Shown in pieces: positions 7,139 to 12,724 of a stretch of DNA of 12,724 bases. Origin of the DNA: an uncultured Succinatimonas sp. (GTDB lineage Bacteria; Pseudomonadota; Gammaproteobacteria; Enterobacterales; Succinivibrionaceae); NCBI GenBank assembly GCA_937880335.1, contig CALFLJ010000017.1, positions 1-12,724 on the forward strand, given 5' to 3'. The position numbers and the translations under genes are program-made. The first letter of the stretch is position 1, and each line of letters begins with the position of its first letter. The notes beneath the pieces were generated by a model. The model searched no databases, was not told where the DNA came from, and saw only the letters and a program-made list of their open reading frames with translations.

Positions 7139-7654
7139 TCACTTTTGAGCTAAAGCTTCAAGAGTTTCAATTAAATCTTTGGCTTTCTTCTTAAACTCTT
7201 CATCATGAAGATTGCCATCTCGCCCCATGATCTCAATAAACTTTAAGGTATTTATCGCATCATCTCGACGCTTTAGTTTTAAGAAACACTGAGCTGCGTA
7301 AAACATAGGCTCAGGATCTTTTAAACCACTCATGGTAGATCCCATGGCATAAACCTCAGAGGCAGATTCATATTTACCTAACTGCTGTAAACTTCCGCCT
7401 AAACCTAACCAAAAGCGGACTTGTGTTCCATCATAAACACACAAAGCACGGAAAACCTTAGCTGCATCATCAAATTTTCCACTGTTATAAAGTGAGTATG
7501 CAATTGCATAAAGAAGTTCAAGACGTTTTTTATCAAATCCAATTAAAGATCCTATGGAAGCTCCATTTTGGATTAACTCAACAGCTTGCTCAATAGTAAT
7601 AGGGCTATTCTCAGCGATTGTTTCGTTTTTATCAATCTCACTTATATCACTCAT
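7139..7654 (-). CDS. sycD: SycD/LcrH/PcrH class II translocator chaperone (TPR)
   Basis: Cytosolic chaperone that keeps both translocators soluble until export. The 171-residue protein (SycD 168) has three tandem TPR units across about residues 45-150. Blocks such as YSLYNSGKFDDAAKVFRALC and FWLGLGGSLQQLGKYESA, then EPMFYAAQCFLKL, correspond closely to SycD (ALCVLD, RFFLGLGACRQAMGQYDLA, FHAAECLL). Its likely partners are the two genes immediately downstream. Start ATG 7654 has AAGGAG five bases upstream; the gap to sctV is 9 bp. In Yersinia and Pseudomonas lcrR, lcrG and lcrV separate lcrD from lcrH; none of them is present here. Confidence 0.95.
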   Translation of the reverse strand: MSDISEIDKNETIAENSPITIEQAVELIQNGASIGSLIGFDKKRLELLYAIAYSLYNSGKFDDAAKVFRALCVYDGTQVRFWLGLGGSLQQLGKYESASEVYAMGSTMSGLKDPEPMFYAAQCFLKLKRRDDAINTLKFIEIMGRDGNLHDEEFKKKAKDLIETLEALAQK

Positions 7655-7663
7655 AAAAACTCC

Positions 7664-9751
7664 TTAAAAGCGTATTCTATCTATAGGTTGTACGGAAACT
7701 TCTGGGGTTAATTCCTGATAATCTAAAACAGGAACATCATAAAACTCAGCTTCAATTAGACGTCTTACATAACGCCTTATATCAATTGACGCAATAAGCG
7801 TAGGCTTTTTTGCACAATTTTTACGAATGCGACGTAACTCTTGCAAAAACTTCTTTGAGCTATTTGGATCTAAGGCTAAAAATGCACCCGCAGAGGTTTG
7901 ACGTACTGATTTTCTAATAATTTCCTCAACACTAGGATCAATTAAGATAACAGGTAAGATATTCTGTCCTTGTGTATACTTAAAGCTAATCTGCCTTTTT
8001 AAACTTGCTCGCACATATTCGCAAAGCATGACTATATCTTTCTCTTTAGGCGCCCAGGTAATAATAGCCTCAAGAATGGATCTTAAATCACGAATTGAGA
8101 TCTGCTCTTGAACTAAACGTTTAAAGAGATCGGCAATCTTCTGTAAGGGCAGTAAACGTGTAGCCTCATGAACTAAATCAGGGGCACGCTCCTCCATCTT
8201 ATCTAAAAGATACTTACTCTCCTGCATACCTAAAAATTCGCTGGCATGACGTGAAAGTAGCATAGACAAATGAAGGGTTATAATATCCTCAAAACCTAAA
8301 ACAGCTAAATTTACTCTTTTTAAAGGCTCTGAATATTTTTCATCAACCCAATAGGCTTTCTCCCCTGGCAGAAAGTCAACTCCCTGGCTTACCTCAATTC
8401 CTAAAATTGCAATATTGTCAGGATCCTCACGCACTAAAACCTTATTATTCTCAAGAACTCCTGTGCTAACTGGAATCTCATCTAAATTTAAAATGTATTT
8501 ATATCCTAAAAGATTTGGATTTTCTCTTAGGTTGATACCTGGAAATGGAACACCTAAATCAAAATACAAGGCTGTTCTTAATTCAATCATGCGATCATCT
8601 AAGGTGTCGTAATCAATCTTTTCTAAAAGATCTTTTGAGACATCCAAAATAATCGGCACAATTGGTGAGAAGTCATCTCCACTACCTTTTGCTTTAACTG
8701 TTTTGCTTTTAGACTTTACCGTAGGTGAAAGAGATTTTGATAATTTCTGTTTTGGACTTTCCTCGTTTTTCCCGTTATTTAAAGTTCGCAGTGTATAACC
8801 TATTAAAAATAACAATGCTGAAAGGCCAAATAACTGTGGCTTAGGAAAGCCTGGAATTAAAGCAAATAAGAAAACTAATGAACCTGCAACTAATATAGCT
8901 TTAGGTTGAGCAAAGATTTGTGTACCGATTTGCTCACCTACATTATTTTTATCTCCACCAGAACGGGTGACCAATATACCTGCTGATATAGAAATCAATA
9001 AAGATGGAATTTGAGATACTAAGCCATCACCAATGGTTAAGATACCGTAGAGTTCTAAGGAGTCCCCCATGCTAAGACCATTGGTAGTTGATCCTATAAT
9101 GGTGCCTGCAACTATATTTACTGCAGCAATAATAAGGCCTGCAATAGCATCGCCTTTTACAAATTTCATCGCACCGTCCATAGCACCGTACATCTTACTT
9201 TCAAGTGCTACCTCGTCACGGCGTCGTTGAGCCTCTGCTCCATCAATTGTTCCCGCTCTAAGATCTGCGTCAATAGACATTTGTTTTCCAGGCATTGCAT
9301 CTAAACTAAAACGCGCTCCCACCTCAGATACACGCTCAGAGCCTTTGGCAATAACTAAAAACTGAATAATAGCGATGATAATGAAAACGACAGCACCTAC
9401 AACAAAATTACCACCTACAGCAAATTCACCAAAAGTGAAAATTATTTCACCTGCATCAGCCTGCAATAAAATAAGTCTTGTAGTTGTGATATTAAGACCT
9501 AAACGAAATAAAGTAGTAAATAAAAGTAAGGTTGGGAATGATGAAAAGCCTAAAACCGATGGGGTATACATAGTCATCATCAGGATGACAAAAGAGACGG
9601 CTAAATTTGTCGAAATTAAAAGGTCGACTAAAGATGTAGGCAAAGGCATTATCATAAGGGCTATAACAGCAACCACCATTAGTACTAGGACTAAATCGGT
9701 ATGCCTTGTCATAAGCCCTACTGAGGCACGGGCTGAGCCTAATAAAGTCAT
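7664..9751 (-). CDS. sctV: SctV (LcrD/InvA/FlhA family) export gate protein
   Basis: Inner-membrane protein whose cytosolic domain forms the nonameric ring that receives chaperone-substrate complexes. At 695 residues it is near LcrD (704). Seven or eight membrane helices lie in residues 20-325. The FHIPEP family signature is intact at about 140-162 (ERVSEVGARFSLDAMPGKQM, then SIDADLRAG), followed by the conserved QRRRDEVALESKMYGAMDGA region and KFVKGDAIAGLII. A Lys/Ser-rich linker (about 326-362) leads to the C-terminal ring domain, with PFPGI near its start and a conserved end, PEVSVQPIDRIRF. The start ATG 9751 is one base after the yscY stop, with AAGGA eight bases upstream. This is the best conserved gene in the window and would be the best marker for phylogeny. 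Confidence 0.98.
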   Translation of the reverse strand: MTLLGSARASVGLMTRHTDLVLVLMVVAVIALMIMPLPTSLVDLLISTNLAVSFVILMMTMYTPSVLGFSSFPTLLLFTTLFRLGLNITTTRLILLQADAGEIIFTFGEFAVGGNFVVGAVVFIIIAIIQFLVIAKGSERVSEVGARFSLDAMPGKQMSIDADLRAGTIDGAEAQRRRDEVALESKMYGAMDGAMKFVKGDAIAGLIIAAVNIVAGTIIGSTTNGLSMGDSLELYGILTIGDGLVSQIPSLLISISAGILVTRSGGDKNNVGEQIGTQIFAQPKAILVAGSLVFLFALIPGFPKPQLFGLSALLFLIGYTLRTLNNGKNEESPKQKLSKSLSPTVKSKSKTVKAKGSGDDFSPIVPIILDVSKDLLEKIDYDTLDDRMIELRTALYFDLGVPFPGINLRENPNLLGYKYILNLDEIPVSTGVLENNKVLVREDPDNIAILGIEVSQGVDFLPGEKAYWVDEKYSEPLKRVNLAVLGFEDIITLHLSMLLSRHASEFLGMQESKYLLDKMEERAPDLVHEATRLLPLQKIADLFKRLVQEQISIRDLRSILEAIITWAPKEKDIVMLCEYVRASLKRQISFKYTQGQNILPVILIDPSVEEIIRKSVRQTSAGAFLALDPNSSKKFLQELRRIRKNCAKKPTLIASIDIRRYVRRLIEAEFYDVPVLDYQELTPEVSVQPIDRIRF

Positions 9752-9752
9752 C

Positions 9753-10091
9753 TTAAATTTCCTTATTGTTTATATTCTGCATTAAAGTTTGAGCCTCAAC
9801 AATTTTACCTAGTTTATATAAGGCACGTGCTTTAAGTTTGAGCATTTCCTTATCCTCACTGCTCTGGCAATTCTCAAGGCTTAGAGCAAAGGTTAAATCT
9901 AAAACCTCTTGATAATTTCCTTCTTTAAATTTCAAAGCTGTAAGTGTTCGTAACGCCCAATTATTATTAGGATCAATTGCTAATATGGCTTTGGCAGTGC
10001 GTTGAGCTCTTTCATTTAACCCCATGGAATAAAAGAAAAATCCCATCATCTCCATAACTTTAATTTCTTCATCAGTTAAAGGATTAGCCAT
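9753..10091 (-). CDS. yscY: YscY-like TPR chaperone of YscX
   Basis: A 112-residue TPR protein (YscY has 114) made of repeated helix pairs: EEIKVMEMMGFFFYSMGLNE, AKAILAIDPNNNWALRTLTA and ALYKLGKIVEAQTLMQ. The ILAIDPNN turn is a typical TPR junction and fits YscY (ALLTLNPEH). YscY binds YscX and the SctV C-terminal domain, and the gene sits between yscX and sctV exactly as in Yersinia and Pseudomonas (pcr4). The frame extends seven bases further than the yscX stop to a TTG at 10109, but this overlaps the GGGGG ribosome binding site; ATG 10091, about ten bases after it, is preferred. It is not the SycD homologue, which is encoded separately downstream. Confidence 0.87.
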   Translation of the reverse strand: MANPLTDEEIKVMEMMGFFFYSMGLNERAQRTAKAILAIDPNNNWALRTLTALKFKEGNYQEVLDLTFALSLENCQSSEDKEMLKLKARALYKLGKIVEAQTLMQNINNKEI

Positions 10092-10098
10092 ATTTTTC

Positions 10099-10461
10099 TT
10101 ATCCCCCAATCATCATATCCATGTAAGCTTTGAGCAATTCCTTGTTTTCAAGCATAGGTTTTAAATCTTCATTTAAAAAAGCTCTAACATCGGTATCTTT
10201 TATTTCTGAGCATTTCTCAAAAACTTCATTTAAAAGAAGATTTATAGAAGATGGCTCTAATTGCTCAGGACGTGAGAGTTTTGGAGTCAAACTTTTTTCT
10301 AATAACTTATCTTGCTCTTTATGTAAAAAAAGATTATCAAGACTTTTACTCTCGACAAGACCTACAACATAAGTATCAGAATTTGGCAAATGCGGAACTT
10401 CATTTGCTGTAGGAAGCACTGAAGATAATCCTGTATTGGCATTTAAAACTTCGATACTCAT
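10099..10461 (-). CDS. yscX: YscX-like early secreted component
   Basis: A 120-residue protein (YscX has 122) in the position between the SycN-like and YscY-like genes. YscX is an early export substrate that binds YscY and is essential for secretion in the Ysc family, which is the only T3SS branch where X and Y occur. The N-terminal half is polar and probably flexible, and the C-terminal half is helical (about 74-118), ending in ENKELLKAYMDMMIGG, reminiscent of the YscX end DDDRLLQIILNLLHKV. Similarity is weak, so gene order is the main support. The ATG at 10461 overlaps the upstream stop as ATGA, indicating translational coupling. Confidence 0.82.
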   Translation of the reverse strand: MSIEVLNANTGLSSVLPTANEVPHLPNSDTYVVGLVESKSLDNLFLHKEQDKLLEKSLTPKLSRPEQLEPSSINLLLNEVFEKCSEIKDTDVRAFLNEDLKPMLENKELLKAYMDMMIGG

Positions 10462-10850
10462 GCCCTTAAATCCTCACAATTTGCTAAAAGAGAAAGTAAT
10501 GCCTGCTCAATATTTTCAGCTAAGATCTTATTTTCTGAAAGTTTTATGGACAAAATTAAGTATGGCTCAGCAAATGATGCTGATATTACATAAGGTCTTA
10601 TACGATCATATGCTGTATAGCTTAAGGCTTTAAGCAACAGCTCCTCTTCATAATTTGCTATAGGGAAACTTACTGAAAGGATAAGAAAGGAAGCATCATC
10701 TGAAAGTTCCAAACTTAATTTTTTATCATCGACACTAAAATTTAAAGCCTTACCTTCACTTAATTTTAAAGAACCATTAAAACCTAAACGTGAGGATAGG
10801 CGATCTAATTGATGTTCTAAAAGAGATGAACTTATAATTGTTCTAGCCAT
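10458..10850 (-). CDS. sycN: SycN-like class I chaperone of the gatekeeper
   Basis: A 130-residue CesT-type chaperone (SycN 123) with helix-strand-helix layout: LLEHQLDRLSSRLG, then strands ALNFSVDDKKLSLELS and ASFLILSVSF, a dimerisation helix (YEEELLLKALSYTA) and a C-terminal helix (IEQALLSLLANC). In Yersinia SycN forms a heterodimer with YscB that binds the N-terminus of YopN; a YscB-like gene is present at 4824-5243. The gene starts 19 bp inside the end of sctW, with AGGAGG four bases before ATG 10850, which couples the chaperone to its probable client. The position after yopN(-tyeA) and before yscX equals that of sycN and pcr2. Confidence 0.83.
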   Translation of the reverse strand: MARTIISSSLLEHQLDRLSSRLGFNGSLKLSEGKALNFSVDDKKLSLELSDDASFLILSVSFPIANYEEELLLKALSYTAYDRIRPYVISASFAEPYLILSIKLSENKILAENIEQALLSLLANCEDLRA

Positions 10851-11932
10851 TCATCCTCCTTTTGTACTTTTTCGTCTACTAAGTGCTGTATTGCATCTAT
10901 AACTTTATTACGATTTTCATTACCTGAAAACAATTGTTCTGAGCAATTGCGCACTGTAGCTAATAATTCCTGAGCTACCATAACTTCATCTTCTGGATTT
11001 TTTACTTTAACCTCTTTAACTAAAGAACTTACATCAATCGAAGTTAAAAAACGCACCTCACCTAAAGAAATTAAATTTTTCAAAAAATTTAAATTACTTA
11101 TATTTTTGCAATCTAAATTATGCACAGAGCTTATTCTGTCTAAAAAATTATTGACGTGGGAAAGACCTGAGTAAAGGATGCGGGTGTAATCAAGACCTGA
11201 GGCTACAAACTCAAGAAAAACTTTATCATGACTTGGCGTTTTAGCTTGCAAGTCAGCACCTAAGGCTTTTACTAAAAAATCAAGCCCTTTTTCAAAATCT
11301 TTGCCATACTTTTTTTCAAGAAATAAAAGCATGTCATCTGCGCCTTTAAAATTTGATACCACCTCACAGTAAGTATTGCAGCTATCAATGACATCCTCAT
11401 CAATCTTAGCTTCTATTGCCTCATCTAAAGAATTAAGACTGGCATATATCTCAGAACTGTTTTCCTTTAATAATAAGTCCGCACAATCCTTAAAGAATGT
11501 TTTTTCTTTTTCATCTACACTATTTTCATAAAGTTCTAATAATGCAGCATAAGCTAAAGCTGAATTTTGAAAAGAAGATCTAGCCTCATCTAAAAGGAGT
11601 TTCTTATCATTAAACTTTTGAAAGTTAGCTTTTAAATTTTGTGTTTTGCCTTTATCCTGAACCGAGTTTTGCATAAGTTTTTGCATTTTTTTAACTCGTT
11701 CAGATGTTTCATCAGATAAAGATTTCTGCTTTCTATTAGCAAGTTTTGTTTGCTTACTATTATCTTTAGCAAAAGTCATCTCCTCTGCTGCATTAGCAAG
11801 CTTTGACAGAGGATCTTCATCTACAGTAATAGTAAAGTTAGCAAGGGTACCCTTACCTATATTTTCGCAAGATGAGCTTAATCCATTCATAAAGGCAGAG
11901 TTATTTACACCTAAGCCATGGATTTCTGCCAT
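10832..11932 (-). CDS. sctW: SctW gatekeeper (YopN-TyeA type, HrpJ/InvE family)
   Basis: Regulates the order of secretion by holding back effectors until host contact. The 366 residues equal YopN plus TyeA (293 + 92), and no separate tyeA follows, so the two functions appear to be joined, as in CopN, InvE and MxiC. The N-terminal 100 residues are polar and Lys-rich (secretion signal and chaperone-binding region), then helical HrpJ-like repeats (about 100-270), and a TyeA-like C-terminus (about 285-366; RFLTSIDVSS, ENRNKVIDAIQHLVDEKVQK). Start ATG 11932 follows GGGAGGAG by three bases (GGAGG by five), a strong site. It is the first gene after an AT-rich gap and therefore probably heads the operon. 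The family is certain from context plus architecture; sequence identity is low. Confidence 0.9.
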   Translation of the reverse strand: MAEIHGLGVNNSAFMNGLSSSCENIGKGTLANFTITVDEDPLSKLANAAEEMTFAKDNSKQTKLANRKQKSLSDETSERVKKMQKLMQNSVQDKGKTQNLKANFQKFNDKKLLLDEARSSFQNSALAYAALLELYENSVDEKEKTFFKDCADLLLKENSSEIYASLNSLDEAIEAKIDEDVIDSCNTYCEVVSNFKGADDMLLFLEKKYGKDFEKGLDFLVKALGADLQAKTPSHDKVFLEFVASGLDYTRILYSGLSHVNNFLDRISSVHNLDCKNISNLNFLKNLISLGEVRFLTSIDVSSLVKEVKVKNPEDEVMVAQELLATVRNCSEQLFSGNENRNKVIDAIQHLVDEKVQKEDEWLEQL

Positions 11933-11952
11933 AAGCTCCTCCCTTTTACTAA

Positions 11953-11981
11953 TTTATTAACAATTGTTCTTAATATAGCAA
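11953..11981 (-). promoter_or_regulatory. Candidate promoter with internal palindrome upstream of sctW
   Basis: The gap 11933-12111 is 179 bp, strongly AT-rich and without a gene. On the minus strand TTGCTA (11981-11976) is followed 16 bp later by TAATAA (11959-11954), which would start transcription just before the sctW ribosome binding site. The perfect palindrome AACAATTGTT (11959-11968) lies between these boxes, a position suitable for an operator. A second -10-like TATACT (12023-12018) lies further upstream with a poor -35. An A-run TAAAAAAA also occurs near 12030, resembling but not proving an AraC-type (ExsA/LcrF) site. The boxes are uncertain. Confidence 0.27.
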
Positions 11982-12111
11982 AAATAATAAAATTATAATC
12001 CCTATCATATAAAGCTTAGTATAGTTGTTTTTTTATAAAGTTTGTATAATTTTTTACACTATGTATAAAAAATATTAAAAAAAACAGAATAACTCACAAA
12101 ACCAATAAAAA

Positions 12112-12591
12112 TTAAAAAGAATTTTTTTTAACCTGAAAATCTTCCATCTCTGCATCTAAAAGTCGTTCCTCTTCCATCTTGTAAGATACATAAACTATTT
12201 TCTTATGCTCCTCAAGTTTTGTTAACGCCTTTTTAGCTAAAACAATGCCCTCTTTTGCCTTTGCCTCATCAGTTCTAAGTTTCTCTTCTTCTTTTATAGC
12301 CTTTTGTACTGCCTCTAAAAGGTCTAATTCTTTTATGTTAAGGTAGGATAAATTATTTCGAAACTTTTCAAGCTCTTTTTGAGTTAATGTCTTACCCTTT
12401 ATACTAAGATAACGTCTCTCTGTTTCCTCTTCTTTATAGATCTTATAATTCTCTAAATCCTCTTTTGCCCTCTTTGTTGCTAAAACAGCATTATTCAAAG
12501 CGTTGAAAACACGCTTATGTTCTAATATAGCCTCGTCGACACGGTGTAAGCGCAAAGATAAAAGCTCTTCTAAAGGATATTTAAACATCAT
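12112..12591 (-). CDS. sctO: SctO (YscO/CdsO/FliJ-like) stalk protein
   Basis: A 159-residue, almost wholly coiled-coil protein rich in E, K and L. SctO/FliJ inserts into the ATPase hexamer as a stalk and contacts SctV, driving the export cycle. The start FKYPLEELLSLRLHRVDEA resembles the Chlamydia CT670 protein (RYPLEPVLSIKKDRVDRAEK, from memory), and the middle (EDLENYKIYKEEETERRYLS) and KELEKFRNNLSYL resemble YscO. Length is in the YscO range (about 154). The ATGATG start overlaps the sctU stop by 4 bp (or 1 bp if the second ATG is used), with only a weak GAG upstream, so it probably depends on coupling. In most clusters this gene follows the ATPase gene sctN rather than sctU. Confidence 0.83.
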   Translation of the reverse strand: MMFKYPLEELLSLRLHRVDEAILEHKRVFNALNNAVLATKRAKEDLENYKIYKEEETERRYLSIKGKTLTQKELEKFRNNLSYLNIKELDLLEAVQKAIKEEEKLRTDEAKAKEGIVLAKKALTKLEEHKKIVYVSYKMEEERLLDAEMEDFQVKKNSF

Positions 12592-12724
12592 TTATGCTCA
12601 AGACTTTGAATAAAACGTAAAACCTCAGCTACAGGAGCTAATAAGTCCTTTGGAATAAAACTATCTTCTGTACCCTCAGAATACAAGGCTCGAGCTAAAG
12701 GAGGCTGTCGCATAATAGGAATTC
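12588..12724 (-). CDS. sctU: SctU (YscU/SpaS/FlhB family) export switch protein, C-terminal end only
   Basis: Only the last 44 codons lie in the window. They read IPIMRQPPLARALYSEG and then FIPKDLLAPVAEVLRFIQSL, which matches the C-terminal end of the autocleaved cytosolic domain of SctU/FlhB: the P-LAR-ALY block, the I-P-x-x-L step and the AEVLR helix are all conserved. SctU changes substrate specificity from early to late substrates after cleavage at NPTH, which would be upstream, outside the window. The stop overlaps the start of sctO. The frame is entered two bases inside the window edge. Confidence 0.95.
   Translation of the reverse strand, partial: IPIMRQPPLARALYSEGTEDSFIPKDLLAPVAEVLRFIQSLEHK

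Noticed and set aside
9375..9785. 136-codon plus-strand open frame opposite the start of sctV
   Set aside because: It is antisense to the highly conserved membrane domain of sctV, has no recognisable domain and no convincing ribosome binding site; it is a shadow of sctV codon use.
12050..12112. T-rich run after sctO as an intrinsic terminator
   Set aside because: There are T-runs on the minus strand, and an AT-only TTAAAAA/TTTTTAA pair overlapping the sctO stop, but no GC-containing stem precedes a U-tract, so a terminator cannot be supported.
12719..12724. EcoRI site (GAATTC) exactly at the window end, hinting at a cloned fragment
   Set aside because: The site falls in the coding frame of sctU and the other window end has no such site; one six-base match at an edge can be chance.

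Overview
The window is one strand (all minus) of a low-GC (roughly mid-30s percent, by eye) Gram-negative genome carrying much of a Ysc-family type III secretion injectisome. A secretin with a Sec signal peptide, a lipoprotein with a lipobox and inner-membrane export proteins indicate a two-membrane bacterium. YscX, YscY, YscE, YscG, SycN and YscB homologues place the machine in the Ysc/Psc branch (Yersinia plasmid, Pseudomonas aeruginosa, Aeromonas, Vibrio). I cannot name the species; a gammaproteobacterium is a guess, and parts (the stalk protein) recall Chlamydia.

Reading in the direction of transcription (high to low coordinates), the order is: end of sctU (export gate switch protein), sctO (stalk), an AT-rich gap of about 180 bp with a likely promoter, then sctW (YopN-TyeA-type gatekeeper), a SycN-like chaperone, yscX, yscY, sctV (export gate ring), sycD/lcrH (translocator chaperone), yopB-like and yopD-like translocators, a strong intercistronic hairpin, a YscB-like chaperone, an AT-rich gap of about 130 bp with a likely promoter, sctC (secretin), sctD (outer inner-membrane ring, frame disrupted near its start), yscE, sctF (needle), yscG, and sctJ (lipoprotein ring, cut by the window edge). 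Within each block genes overlap or are separated by 1-20 bp, except for the hairpin-bearing 43-bp gap.

Functionally, the block supplies the basal body rings (SctC, SctD, SctJ), the needle and its two cytosolic co-chaperones (SctF with YscE/YscG), part of the export apparatus (SctV, SctU C-terminus, SctO), the early-substrate pair YscX/YscY, the switch that orders translocators before effectors (SctW with SycN/YscB), and the pore-forming translocators with their shared chaperone. ATPase, C-ring, stator, SctR/S/T and ruler genes are not here and probably lie beyond the edges.

It resembles the P. aeruginosa order popN-pcr-pcrD-pcrH-popBD-psc, but with deletions: no lcrR/lcrG/lcrV (needle tip) between sctV and sycD, no exs regulators between yopD and yscB, and no yscH/yscI between yscG and sctJ. 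The most notable oddities are the frame break in the FHA part of sctD, a needle protein without any proline, the missing tip and inner-rod genes, sctO placed after sctU, and a perfect 10-bp hairpin with a GAAA loop after the translocator genes. No RNA genes, mobile elements or CRISPR arrays were seen.
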